Positions 27,077 to 34,834 of a stretch of 64,000 bases of DNA are shown one piece after another. Made by a program: the position numbers and the translations under genes. Below the pieces are notes generated by a model, which was not told the origin of the DNA, ran no database searches, and was given only the letters and a program-made list of their open reading frames with translations. The DNA is taken from positions 1 to 64,000 of the forward strand of contig JALONR010000024.1 of the NCBI GenBank assembly GCA_025454815.1, in the 5' to 3' direction. Origin of the DNA: Bacteroidales bacterium. GTDB taxonomy: Bacteria; Bacteroidota; Bacteroidia; Bacteroidales; VadinHA17. The stretch's first letter is position 1. Each line of letters starts with the position of its first letter.

Positions 27077-27592
27077 TTATTTTTTGCCTTCTACTGCCCC
27101 CAGGTCGCCATTGAAGGAGATTGACTGCCTGTTGGTGCTGTTCACCATGAGTGTTGCAGATCCAGTCTCTCCGATGTGGAATGAATAATCAAGCCTGTCA
27201 TTCCCGTTGACGGTAGTGAATGAGATCACCCAGCCTCCTTTTTTCCAGTCTTTAACATTCAGGTCAGATATTTCTCCCCGAAAGCTCAGAGGTGAATTGG
27301 AAGAGCCGTATTCAGCTTTGTAGGCCCTTCCGAAATAGGGGAGGTAAGAGTCTATCACATCCTCCTTTACCACCACCCTGTACAAGGAGGTCAGTGACCT
27401 GCCTCTGCCTGATAAAGGGACCATGTGTGTTGCGTTAAACTGCCATTCTCCGGATTTGACAATAGCCTTTGTCTTTTCAATGAGTTCTGCCTTCCGGAAC
27501 TCTTTTTTTTCTTTCCTGGTCATGGGGGAATCCTGGGCAAAAACCATGGTTACCGATGCCAGCATCAATAATATGATAGATAGCTTTTTCAT
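27077..27592 (-). CDS. DUF4251 family exported protein
   Basis: This 171-residue protein has a signal peptide cleaved near residue 20 (VFAQD) and a charged stretch (TRKEKKEFRKAE). The DUF4251 core reads FNATHMVPLSGRGRSLTSLY, then DSYLPYFGRAY and SPLSFRGEISDL. The family is common in Bacteroidota and has no assigned biochemical function. It is a single gene, flanked by the regulator gene and the repeat array near ssrA. Confidence 0.8.
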   Translation of the reverse strand: MKKLSIILLMLASVTMVFAQDSPMTRKEKKEFRKAELIEKTKAIVKSGEWQFNATHMVPLSGRGRSLTSLYRVVVKEDVIDSYLPYFGRAYKAEYGSSNSPLSFRGEISDLNVKDWKKGGWVISFTTVNGNDRLDYSFHIGETGSATLMVNSTNRQSISFNGDLGAVEGKK

Positions 27593-27700
27593 GATCTTGC
27601 TTTTATCTTACCCTAAACAAATTTCATGCCTTATGGTTTGTTTCGGTAGCTCGTTTGCAGGCCAGCAGTGCCGCCCTGACCGTCCCTGAGTTTAAGTTTT

Positions 27701-27883
27701 GGCGGGGGTACCTGCGGTGATCCCTGAATTACGGTCATGGCGGGGGTACCTTCGGTGATCCCTGAGCTCCGGCCATGGCGGGGGTACCTGCGGTGATCCC
27801 TGAGCTCCGGTCATGGCGGGGGTACCTGCGGTGATCCCTGAGCTCCGGTCATGGCGGGGGTACCTGTGGTGATCCCTGAGCTT
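27701..27883. repeat. Five tandem copies of a 38-bp unit
   Basis: GGCGGGGGTACC starts at 27701, 27739, 27777, 27815 and 27853, an exact 38-bp period; the last copy is slightly shortened. Copies differ at a few positions. The array lies in the gap between the DUF4251 gene and ssrA. The open frames crossing it are repetitive and have no family resemblance, so I treat it as non-coding. Confidence 0.92.
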
Positions 27884-27894
27884 CAAAGATGCAA

Positions 27895-28013
27895 GCAATT
27901 ACAGACACCATGCTTCGCATGGGTACCCTGTTTCTGTCGTCAGGCATCAAAAGCAAGCTTTTTCGCCTACCGCTATAAACAGTGCACCCCCTTCCGGGGG
28001 TGTCTGCAATTGC
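27895..28013. repeat. Inverted repeats downstream of ssrA
   Basis: GCAATTACAGACACC (27895-27909) and GGTGTCTGCAATTGC (27999-28013) are inverted copies with one mismatch, enclosing 89 bp. Inside is a perfect hairpin CCATGC-TTC-GCATGG (27908-27922) next to the left arm, and the ssrA terminator hairpin next to the right arm. It could be a long-range RNA structure of the ssrA tail or a small palindromic element. Confidence 0.6.
27985..28002 (-). terminator. ssrA terminator hairpin
   Basis: CACCCCC-GGAA-GGGGGTG (read on the minus strand) is a perfect 7-bp stem with a GGAA tetraloop, starting 19 bp after the tmRNA 3' end. It has no strong T-run, so termination may be partly Rho-dependent or the hairpin may mark the processed 3' side. 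Confidence 0.6.
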
Positions 28014-28020
28014 TTTCTTG

Positions 28021-28417
28021 TGGAGCTGGCGGGAGTCGAACCCGCGTCCAGGCAAGGCAGCCATATGCTTTCTACATGCTTATCCTGTGCTTGATTGTCG
28101 GGAGTGATGAGGTGGCAGGCAACCGGATCACTCCTTATCTCCTTTGATTTCACCGTCAGGCCGGAGAGACCATCAGGCTATCCCTGAATTGCGTGCGCTT
28201 CCTTATCGGGTTGGTACAGGGCATCACCGCCCGGGAAACGTCCCGCCCCGACACCTTGTATCGGGGTTAAGCATAATCTGCCAATCAGCAGGTTACGCAG
28301 CAAGAGCGTAGTTAGACTCGCCAGTTGTTGTTTTGAGACACAAGTTATAGAGATGCGTCTCCCTACTCTGCATGCTTACATACCACCGCGGCTTGCTGTC
28401 AAAACCAGGTCAGCCCC
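28021..28417 (-). ncRNA. ssrA: tmRNA (transfer-messenger RNA)
   Basis: The minus strand starts GGGGCTGACCTGG at 28417 and ends with a tRNA-like half, GACGCGGGTTCGACTCCCGC then CAGCTCCA at 28021. The 5' GGGGCTG pairs with the 3' CAGCTCC to form the acceptor stem. The reading frame for the tag is at 28322-28293: GGC GAG TCT AAC TAC GCT CTT GCT GCG TAA, giving GESNYALAA, the hydrophobic ALAA-ending degradation tag of Bacteroidota. The 3' CCA is not encoded (the genome reads ACAAG after the stem) and must be added. It rescues stalled ribosomes and marks their products for proteolysis. Confidence 0.96.
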
Positions 28418-28436
28418 GTTGATAGTTTTTACAACG

Positions 28437-28469
28437 CAAAATTACTCATTTCTGCATTGCACTGACAAA
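28437..28469 (-). promoter_or_regulatory. ssrA promoter (TTTG, N21, TAATTTTG)
   Basis: On the minus strand, TTTG (28469-28466) is followed after 21 nt by TAATTTTG (28444-28437), an exact Bacteroidota -33/-7 pair. The predicted start near 28430 leaves about 13 nt of leader before the mature tmRNA 5' end. Confidence 0.65.
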
Positions 28470-28528
28470 AGTAATCGCAAAAATCGGGCCGATTTCTTAT
28501 CTTCACCCCTGTACAAAATTGATCTGAC

Positions 28529-29764
28529 ATGGAAAAAAGAGTGAAAGTAGGGCTCATTCGGGAGACCAAGATTCCGCCGGACAGGAGAGTGCCGCTGACC
28601 CCCTCACAGGTGGTCGAGCTGAAGGATAAGTACCCGGATGTGGAATTCTTTGTCCAGCCGTCAGACATCAGGTGCTTCTCAGACGATGAATACAAATACC
28701 TTAAGATACCCATGCGCGAGGACCTCAGTAACTGTGACATCCTTATGGGGGTCAAGGAGGTTGATAAAAGGGTATTCATCCCCGGGAAGACCTACCTCTT
28801 CTTCGCCCATGTGGCAAAGAAACAGGAACATAATCTGGAGATGCTTCGGGAGATACTCCGCCGTAAGGTGAAAGTAATAGATTATGAGTACCTTACAACT
28901 GACAAGGGGCAAAGGGTTGTTGCATTCGGCCGCTGGGCAGGTATAGTGGGCGCCTATAATGCCCTGAGGGCAAGAGGCATAAAAACCAACAGGTTCAAGC
29001 TGAAGCCTGCATACCAGTGCCATGACCTGAGTGAGATGTGGGCCGGACTGAAACTTATACAGTTAAAGCCCGGACTAAAGATCCTTGTTACCGGCGAGGG
29101 GCGTGTGGCCAACGGCGCCATGGAGACACTTTCCAATTGCAATAACCTGCTTAAGGTCACCCCGGAAGACTTCCTTACGAAAGAATATGATGTACCGGTT
29201 GTGTGCCAGGTGGGCCCGCAGCATTATGTCAGACACCATGACGGACGTCCGTTTGACTTCAATACCTTTGTTCAGCACCCGGAGGATTACCATTCTGATT
29301 TCCTGAAATACACCAAAGTGACTGATGTACTTATCACCGGGCACTTCTGGGATCCCCGGTCGCCGGTATTCTTTACAAAGGAGGATGTTGAAAAGCCTGA
29401 CTTCAGGATATCAGTCATTGGCGACATCAGTTGTGATATAGGTGGTCCGATACCAACCACTCTCAGGGCCACCACCATTGCCGATCCGTTCTTCAGCTAC
29501 AACAGGAAGAAACACTGCGAGGAGGAGGCTTTCAGCAATCCTGACAACATCACGGTGATGTCAATTGACAACCTGCCGGGTGAACTGCCCCGTGACGCAT
29601 CCGGCGATTTCGGGAAACAGCTTATTGAACATGTGCTTCATGATCTTTTCAACGGGCATGAATCGCCTATGATCCAGCGTGCTACCATAACCTCGGAAGG
29701 CCGGCTGGAACCTCAGTACCGGTACCTGGCCGACTGGGTATGGCCTGAAGGTGAACGGGTATGA
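28529..29764 (+). CDS. Saccharopine dehydrogenase (NAD+, L-lysine-forming)-like, LYS1 type
   Basis: This 411-residue protein has the alanine dehydrogenase/PNT-like fold. It opens with KVGLIRETKIPPDRRVPLTP (the conserved RE..PPDRRV substrate site), then LFFAHVAKKQ, FGRWAGIVGAYNALRARG, and the dinucleotide motif ILVTGEGRVANGAME. The later ISVIGDISCDIGGPIPTTLR segment is typical of LYS1-type saccharopine dehydrogenases. The yeast enzyme makes lysine from saccharopine with NAD+. In bacteria such homologs may serve lysine metabolism or another opine-like reaction, so the substrate is inferred. Its stop overlaps the GT4 start (ATGA). Confidence 0.83.
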   Translation: MEKRVKVGLIRETKIPPDRRVPLTPSQVVELKDKYPDVEFFVQPSDIRCFSDDEYKYLKIPMREDLSNCDILMGVKEVDKRVFIPGKTYLFFAHVAKKQEHNLEMLREILRRKVKVIDYEYLTTDKGQRVVAFGRWAGIVGAYNALRARGIKTNRFKLKPAYQCHDLSEMWAGLKLIQLKPGLKILVTGEGRVANGAMETLSNCNNLLKVTPEDFLTKEYDVPVVCQVGPQHYVRHHDGRPFDFNTFVQHPEDYHSDFLKYTKVTDVLITGHFWDPRSPVFFTKEDVEKPDFRISVIGDISCDIGGPIPTTLRATTIADPFFSYNRKKHCEEEAFSNPDNITVMSIDNLPGELPRDASGDFGKQLIEHVLHDLFNGHESPMIQRATITSEGRLEPQYRYLADWVWPEGERV

Positions 29765-30906
29765 TGAGGATAGTGATATGCGGTCCGGCCTTTCCCTACA
29801 GGGGCGGCATTGCAGCTTACAATGAGAGGCTGGCACAGCAGTTGCTGCATGAGGGCGATGCTGCGGCAATCTACACTTTCAGGCTGCAATATCCGGCATT
29901 GCTGTTCCCCGGAAAGACACAGTATGACCATGGATATGCACCGGAGGGTGTCCGGATAACCCGTGCCATCAACTCTGTCAATCCGTTTAACTGGTTCACC
30001 ATAGGATTGCGTTTGAGGAGGACACGGCCTGACCTGGTAATTATGCGTTACTGGCTCCCATTCCTTGCCCCGGCACTGGGATTCATTGCACGGCTGGTCA
30101 GAAGCAACGGGGTCACAAAAGTCATCACCATTTTTGACAACGTTGTGCCGCACGAGAAACATTTCGGCGACCATATGCTCACCAGGTTCTTTGTGAACAG
30201 CATTGACGCTGCACTGGTAATGACGAAGTCGGTGGAGAATGACCTGAGACAGTTCTCGGAGGAGATACCGTGCATTGTCTCTCCACACCCGCTGTTTGAC
30301 AATTACAGCCTTCCGGTCTCCAGGGCTGAAGCCATGGTCAGGCTGAAGCTCTGTCCCGCGGAAAAGTATATCCTGTTCTTCGGGTTTATCCGGGAATACA
30401 AAGGGCTTGACCTGCTCCTCAGGGCGATGGGGGAGAACTGCATACGCGAACAGGGTGTGAAGCTCATAGTAGCAGGGGAGTTCTATGAGGATGAGAAACC
30501 ATACTTTGACCTGATACACAAACTTGACCTGGCCGGAAGGATTATCATCCACTCCCACTTCATCAGCAATGATGAGGTCAAGTACTACTTTTCAGCCGCA
30601 TCACTGGTTGTTCAGCCTTACCGCAGTGCTACCCAGAGCGGTGTGACACAGGTGGCATACCACTTCAACAAGCCGATGGTGGTGACCAATGTTGGTGGCC
30701 TGGCAGAGATAGTGCCTGATGGCCGGTGCGGTTATGTTGTTGAGCCTGACCCGGTTGCCATTGCCGGGGCCATATGCGATTTCTTCAGCGGTGATGAGGA
30801 GAGATTTGCCCCGGGCATAGAGGCTCAGAAGAAGGAGTACTCGTGGGACAGGCTGACAGAAGCGCTCCGGAGCCTCGCAAGGGAGGTGCAAAAGACAAGA
30901 CAGTAG
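29761..30906 (+). CDS. GT4 family glycosyltransferase
   Basis: This 381-residue GT-B enzyme has an N-terminal domain opening RIVICGPAFPYRGGIAAYNE, with the glycine-rich GGIA loop. The C-terminal donor domain has ILFFGFIREYKGLDLLLRAM and a nucleotide-sugar motif ending QPYRSATQSGVTQVAYHF. The retaining GT4 EX7E region corresponds to RSATQSGVTQVAYHF, with Gln at the first Glu position. It probably adds a sugar to a lipid or surface glycan; acceptor unknown. It starts inside the stop of the dehydrogenase gene, so the two are co-translated, and ends with a clear terminator. Confidence 0.85.
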   Translation: MMRIVICGPAFPYRGGIAAYNERLAQQLLHEGDAAAIYTFRLQYPALLFPGKTQYDHGYAPEGVRITRAINSVNPFNWFTIGLRLRRTRPDLVIMRYWLPFLAPALGFIARLVRSNGVTKVITIFDNVVPHEKHFGDHMLTRFFVNSIDAALVMTKSVENDLRQFSEEIPCIVSPHPLFDNYSLPVSRAEAMVRLKLCPAEKYILFFGFIREYKGLDLLLRAMGENCIREQGVKLIVAGEFYEDEKPYFDLIHKLDLAGRIIIHSHFISNDEVKYYFSAASLVVQPYRSATQSGVTQVAYHFNKPMVVTNVGGLAEIVPDGRCGYVVEPDPVAIAGAICDFFSGDEERFAPGIEAQKKEYSWDRLTEALRSLAREVQKTRQ

Positions 30907-31012
30907 GCAGAAGACAGAAGACAGCAGTGAAGTCACTGCCAATCATTAGGTTGCCTGCTGTATTGTCGACACTATCGTCCATCCCCCAATCCGGCTCCTT
31001 CGCTAAAATGAA

Positions 31013-31037
31013 CCGCCAGCCGGCGGATCATTTTTTT
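31013..31037 (+). terminator. Rho-independent terminator after the GT4 gene
   Basis: CCGCC-AGCC-GGCGG (31013-31026) can be extended outward (ATGA/TCAT, one mismatch) and is followed by seven T residues. It ends the dehydrogenase-GT4 transcript about 110 bp after the GT4 stop. Confidence 0.75.
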
Positions 31038-31056
31038 ACGTTCGGCCCTCTCTTGC

Positions 31057-32019
31057 CTATTGCCTGTTCAAATTTAGCGTCTCCTTTATGAGGTAACGGT
31101 TGCGGTCAGGTGCGCGGCGGTTGACCAGTTCCGCAAGGAACCCTGTAAGGAACAGGAATGACCCGATTATCATCACTGCCAGCGCAATATAGAAGTATGG
31201 ACTGTCAGTCACCAGCGGAGCCCTGAGGTTCTGCCAGACAAATACCAGTTTCCGTATACCCAGGTAGGCTGCCATGATGAATCCGGTGAGGAACATCAGG
31301 GTCCCCAGAGTCCCGAAGAAGTGCATGGGGCTCTTGCTGAACCGGGTTATAAAGCTGATGGTAAGCATGTCAAGGTATCCCTTGAGGAACCTGTCAAGAC
31401 CGTATTTAGTCACACCGTATTTGCGGGCACGGTGCTGAACCACCTTTTCTCCGATATTCCTGAAACCCGCTTCACGGGCCAGCATGGGTATATACCTGTG
31501 CATCTCTCCGTAGACCTCTATGCTTCTTACCACTTCACCGTCATAGGCCTTGAGCCCGCAGTTGAAGTCATGGAGCTTTATTCCGGAGAATTTTCTTGCC
31601 GTGAAATTGTAAAGCTTTGAAGTGGTTCGCTTTATGAACGGATCATACCTCTTTTTCTTCCAGCCGGAGACAATATGAAATCCTTCCTCACGGACCATTC
31701 TCACCAGTTCCGGGATCTCGTCAGGACTGTCCTGCAGGTCGGCATCCATTGTTATCACCACCTCGCCGGAGGTGGCGCCGAAGCCTGTCTGGAGCGCTGC
31801 CGCCTTGCCATAGTTGCGGCGGAAACGCACTCCCCTGATGCGGCCGTTGCCGTCTGAGAGCCGTTTTACCACCTCCCATGTTTTGTCAGAACTGCCGTCG
31901 TCTATAATAATAATCTCATAATCAATTGATGACCCGGTGCATACCCTGTCGATCCACTCTGCCAGTTCAGGCAGCGATTCCGCTTCATTGTAAGCGGGAA
32001 CTACTACGGAGAGATCCAT
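31057..32019 (-). CDS. Polyprenol-phosphate sugar transferase (GT2, DPM1/ArnC/GtrB-like)
   Basis: The 320-residue protein has a GT2 catalytic domain (LSVVVPAYNEAESLPEL; IIIDDGSSDKTW; the metal-binding ITMDADLQDSPDEIP; the HDFNCGLKAY motif) followed by two C-terminal membrane helices (MFLTGFIMAAYLGI and FYIALAVMIIGSFLFLTGFL). Such enzymes transfer a sugar from a nucleotide donor to undecaprenyl phosphate on the inner membrane face. I chose the ATG at 32019, one base after the DUF4199 stop; the frame could start at 32052. The two genes form an operon found together in many Bacteroidota. Confidence 0.88.
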   Translation of the reverse strand: MDLSVVVPAYNEAESLPELAEWIDRVCTGSSIDYEIIIIDDGSSDKTWEVVKRLSDGNGRIRGVRFRRNYGKAAALQTGFGATSGEVVITMDADLQDSPDEIPELVRMVREEGFHIVSGWKKKRYDPFIKRTTSKLYNFTARKFSGIKLHDFNCGLKAYDGEVVRSIEVYGEMHRYIPMLAREAGFRNIGEKVVQHRARKYGVTKYGLDRFLKGYLDMLTISFITRFSKSPMHFFGTLGTLMFLTGFIMAAYLGIRKLVFVWQNLRAPLVTDSPYFYIALAVMIIGSFLFLTGFLAELVNRRAPDRNRYLIKETLNLNRQ

Positions 32020-32020
32020 C

Positions 32021-32566
32021 TTACTGCTGTGGTTCTTCTTCAGCCTCATCAAGGAGAGGATTGCCTTTCTTCATGACAAAGAGTGAAACAATGAGTGAAA
32101 GTATAAACCCGTAGAGGACGCTCATTAAAGTTGCAGAAAGGGTGGTTAACCATGGCTTCACAAACTTGGCCTGCATTTCCATTGCCTGGTCAACGGCTGA
32201 ATCAGGCAGTCCTCTTTCAAGCATTCTTTCCTCTGCAATTGCAAGGGACTTGTCTATCAGACCCGGGTCAATGAATGAATAGAGCAGATAGATGTATATT
32301 GCCATAATAATGGCTGCGTAGATGTTGATTACAACTCCGGCGCCAACTGACTTGCCATAAGAGATGTAGCCACTGTTGTAGTGGTCGCGGTAGGAGCGAA
32401 GAAGGAAAAACAGAACGACAAGGCTGAGCAGCATGCTCGGCCAAATGAGCCATGTTTTGAATGTGAGGTCAAACATGTAAGTTAACACGGAGAACCCGAC
32501 AGAGATTAACCCGAGGATGATACCGTAATTGAGAGTCTCTTTCCAGACCGACCTTTTCTGTTCCAT
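32021..32566 (-). CDS. DUF4199 family membrane protein
   Basis: This 181-residue protein has four predicted membrane helices (NYGIILGLISVGFSVLTYMF; WPSMLLSLVVLFFLL; GAGVVINIYAAIIMAIYIYL; LMSVLYGFILSLIVSLFVM). A charged amphipathic segment lies between helices 3 and 4, and the C-terminus is acidic (DEAEEEPQQ). The layout matches DUF4199, a Bacteroidota family of unknown function. It is immediately followed by the polyprenol-phosphate GT2, which suggests a shared role in envelope glycolipids. Confidence 0.83.
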   Translation of the reverse strand: MEQKRSVWKETLNYGIILGLISVGFSVLTYMFDLTFKTWLIWPSMLLSLVVLFFLLRSYRDHYNSGYISYGKSVGAGVVINIYAAIIMAIYIYLLYSFIDPGLIDKSLAIAEERMLERGLPDSAVDQAMEMQAKFVKPWLTTLSATLMSVLYGFILSLIVSLFVMKKGNPLLDEAEEEPQQ

Positions 32567-32592
32567 TTCAATGCGTTTTTCAGATTTGAAAA

Positions 32593-32600
32593 CAAATATA
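32593..32600 (-). promoter_or_regulatory. Candidate -7 element (TATATTTG) for the DUF4199-GT2 operon
   Basis: TATATTTG on the minus strand matches TAnnTTTG, 26 bp upstream of the ATG. A TTTG lies 24 nt further upstream (32628-32625), somewhat beyond the usual 19-21 spacing. Confidence 0.4.
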
Positions 32601-32644
32601 CTTTATTTGCGGGAATAGGAAATCCAAAGAAACCACTGTCAACA

Positions 32645-32676
32645 TTTGGTACAGCGGGCAAAAGTTACTATTTTTG
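32645..32676 (+). promoter_or_regulatory. SRP RNA promoter (TTTG, N20, TATTTTTG)
   Basis: TTTG (32645-32648), a 20-nt spacer and TATTTTTG (32669-32676) form an exact Bacteroidota promoter. The RNA 5' end at 32681 falls 5 nt after the -7 box, as expected. Confidence 0.8.
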
Positions 32677-32680
32677 CACA

Positions 32681-32784
32681 GGGTAAGTCTCATACGACCA
32701 GCTCCCTTTGAACTCCCCCAGGGTCGGAAGGCAGCAAGGGTAGAAGGTTGTAGCGGTGCGATGTGAGTAGCTTACCCTTTTTTT
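32681..32784 (+). ncRNA. ffs: Signal recognition particle RNA (small bacterial type)
   Basis: The RNA begins GGGTAAG (32681) and ends CTTACCC (32777); the two ends pair to close the stem. The apical domain reads GGTCGGAAGGCAGCAAGGG, which includes the conserved Ffh-binding asymmetric loop and GNAR-like tetraloop (GGAA/GCAG region). Seven T residues follow directly (32778-32784) and act as the terminator. The length of about 97 nt matches small bacterial 4.5S-type RNAs. With Ffh and FtsY it targets membrane proteins to the translocon. Confidence 0.95.
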
Positions 32785-32837
32785 ATTATACCCCTCTCGA
32801 CAGAAGTTTATATATTTGCCGTCACTTATTTACAGGG

Positions 32838-33452
32838 ATGATTTTAAAGATATATCCGCAGAACCCGAACCCCGATCATGTAAGGAGGGTGACATTCGTC
32901 CTGGAACAGGGCGGGATTGTCATTTACCCCACTGATACGATCTATGCAATGGGCTGTGATATAAAGTCATCAAAAGCCATTGAGAAGATTGCGCGGTTCA
33001 AGGGGCTCAATCCGGGCAATCCTGACATGTCAATGATATTCGAGTCGATGAGCCAGCTCTCGGAGTACACCATTATTCACGACAATAATCTCTTCAGGCT
33101 TCTGAAGCGCAACCTGCCCGGCCCATTCACATTCATCGTCCCTGCAAACAACCAGATACCGGTGCTGTTCAAACACCGGAAGAAGACGCTGGGTATCCGA
33201 ATCCCTGACAACAGTATCACCATGGCCATAGTGCGTGACCTGGGCAGGCCGCTCATGACAACCTCAATCCATGAGGATGATGAGATCATTGAATATATAA
33301 CTGACCCGGAACTGATTCACGAAAAGTATGATGATTTTGCAGACCTGGTAGTAGACGGGGGCTTCGGAAGCAATGAGCCTTCAACCGTTGTTGACTGCAC
33401 AGGGCCGGAGCCGGTCATCCTCAGGCAGGGGATGGGGGTGCTGGAATACTAA
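32838..33452 (+). CDS. Sua5/YciO/YrdC-family protein (threonylcarbamoyl-AMP synthase-like)
   Basis: This 204-residue YrdC-domain protein has EQGGIVIYPTDTIYAMGCDI (nucleotide-binding KxR region and TDT motif), KRNLPGPFTFIVPA, LGIRIPDN and PLMTTSIH. YrdC proteins condense threonine, bicarbonate and ATP for the tRNA t6A37 modification. The length and the lack of a Sua5 domain resemble YciO/YrdC-type short forms, so a paralogous role is possible. I chose the ATG at 32838 (MILKIYPQN), since the upstream frame overlaps the SRP RNA. Its last 4 nt overlap the convergent trkA stop. Confidence 0.85.
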   Translation: MILKIYPQNPNPDHVRRVTFVLEQGGIVIYPTDTIYAMGCDIKSSKAIEKIARFKGLNPGNPDMSMIFESMSQLSEYTIIHDNNLFRLLKRNLPGPFTFIVPANNQIPVLFKHRKKTLGIRIPDNSITMAIVRDLGRPLMTTSIHEDDEIIEYITDPELIHEKYDDFADLVVDGGFGSNEPSTVVDCTGPEPVILRQGMGVLEY

Positions 33453-34792
33453 CTGTTGAAAAACCTGTTAAGCTTGTCAAAGGCAGTGGGAAGCGCGAAT
33501 ACAACCACCTTGTCATTGGCCTGAATGAGAGTGTCACCGGTGGCAATATATGGTTTGTAATTCCTTATGCCTCCGCCAACAATTGCATCCTTTGGAAAGT
33601 CAATCAGTTTCAGCGGTCCTCCCGTGATCCGTGCATTCTCGGGAACATTGTATTCTATTACCTCCGCATCAGTACCTGTCATCATCTTGACCTGGGTCAC
33701 GTTGGGATTCATGGTGTGCCTGAAAATACGACTGGCGGTGGCTATCTTCTTGTTGATGATGGTATCTATACCTGAGTTCTCCGCCAGGTTTATGTACTCC
33801 ATGTTTTCAACCTCGGCAATGGTTTTCATAACACCTATCTTCTTTGCAAGGAGGCAGGCGAGGATATTGGTCTCTGAGTTACCTGTCACGGCCACAAAGG
33901 CATCCATATGCTGAAGTCCCTCTTCAGCGAGCAACTCTCCGTCACGGCCATCACCATTGATTACGAGTGTTTCCTCCAGCGCCTCGGCCAGATCACGGCA
34001 TTTTTCCATGTTTATGTCAATCAGCTTTACCTGGCAGTCATGCTGGAGCTTGAGTGCAATATGCCTTCCGATGCGGCTTCCACCGAGTATCATTATGCTT
34101 TTCGCCTGTACGTTCCGCTTGCCTGAGAACTTCATCAGGTCAGAGATGCCGTCACGTGTCGAGATCACGAAGGCAAGGTCGCCCTCCCTGAACTCTTCCT
34201 TGCCCCTTGGGATGATTGTTTTTTCGTTTCTCTTGATAGCCACAGCCCGGTATTTGATGGAACCCAGGGCATGGGCCACCTCCTCCAGTGTACGGTTCAG
34301 CACCGGTGCGTTCTTCTCCAGCTTCTGGACATAGAGGGAAAGCAGACCCCCGGCAAAGTCCATGAACTCAGTTGTGCCTGTCTCTTTCAGAAGGCTTATG
34401 ACCTCCTTTGCTGCAATAAGCTCCGGATAGATCAGATGGTCAATGCCCATTTCACGGAAGAACTCCTTGTTGCTCCGCTCGAGGTACTCCATATTGTCTA
34501 TGCGGGCAATGACCTTTTTGGCGCCGAGCTTCTTGGCAAGAATGGCTGCCGAGATGTTTGTGTCCTCGTAATGCGCAACGGCGATGAAGAGGTCGGTGTT
34601 TTTCTTTATAGCCTCCTTGAGGATGTTGATCGATGTGGCCGAACCCTCATAGGTAAGCACATCGATGGAGGCGTCAACAGGTTTCAGGCGTTCCAGCTCA
34701 GAATCAATCAGGATGATCTCGTGTTCGCTCTGTGAAAGCATCTTTGCAAGATGAGTTCCCACTTCCCCTGCGCCTGCAATTACTATTCTCAT
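33449..34792 (-). CDS. trkA: Trk potassium uptake regulatory subunit TrkA
   Basis: The 447-residue protein has two RCK halves. Each has a Rossmann NAD(H)-binding motif (MRIVIAGAGEVGTHLAKML at the N-terminus; SIMILGGSRIGRHIALKL near residue 230) and a TrkA_C domain (LSLYVQKLEKNAPVLNRTLE; VIEYNVPENARITGGPL). It gates the TrkH/TrkG potassium channel from the cytosol. No trkH gene is seen in the window. I chose the ATG at 34792 because it begins the Rossmann strand; the longer frame to 34816 adds MPCFYPFD. Confidence 0.93.
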   Translation of the reverse strand: MRIVIAGAGEVGTHLAKMLSQSEHEIILIDSELERLKPVDASIDVLTYEGSATSINILKEAIKKNTDLFIAVAHYEDTNISAAILAKKLGAKKVIARIDNMEYLERSNKEFFREMGIDHLIYPELIAAKEVISLLKETGTTEFMDFAGGLLSLYVQKLEKNAPVLNRTLEEVAHALGSIKYRAVAIKRNEKTIIPRGKEEFREGDLAFVISTRDGISDLMKFSGKRNVQAKSIMILGGSRIGRHIALKLQHDCQVKLIDINMEKCRDLAEALEETLVINGDGRDGELLAEEGLQHMDAFVAVTGNSETNILACLLAKKIGVMKTIAEVENMEYINLAENSGIDTIINKKIATASRIFRHTMNPNVTQVKMMTGTDAEVIEYNVPENARITGGPLKLIDFPKDAIVGGGIRNYKPYIATGDTLIQANDKVVVFALPTAFDKLNRFFNS

Positions 34793-34834
34793 GTCAAACG
34801 GATAAAAACAGGGCAAAGTTATACAAAAGAAATG

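Noticed and set aside
27701..27883. CRISPR array
   Set aside because: Units are contiguous 38-bp repeats without unique spacers and no cas gene is present.
27692..28153. Open frames (68-98 aa) across the 38-bp array and the tmRNA
   Set aside because: They are repeat translations or antisense readings of ssrA, with no signal of coding.
32763..32837. Longer N-terminus for the Sua5/YrdC-like gene
   Set aside because: It would begin inside the SRP RNA and adds residues absent from the family.
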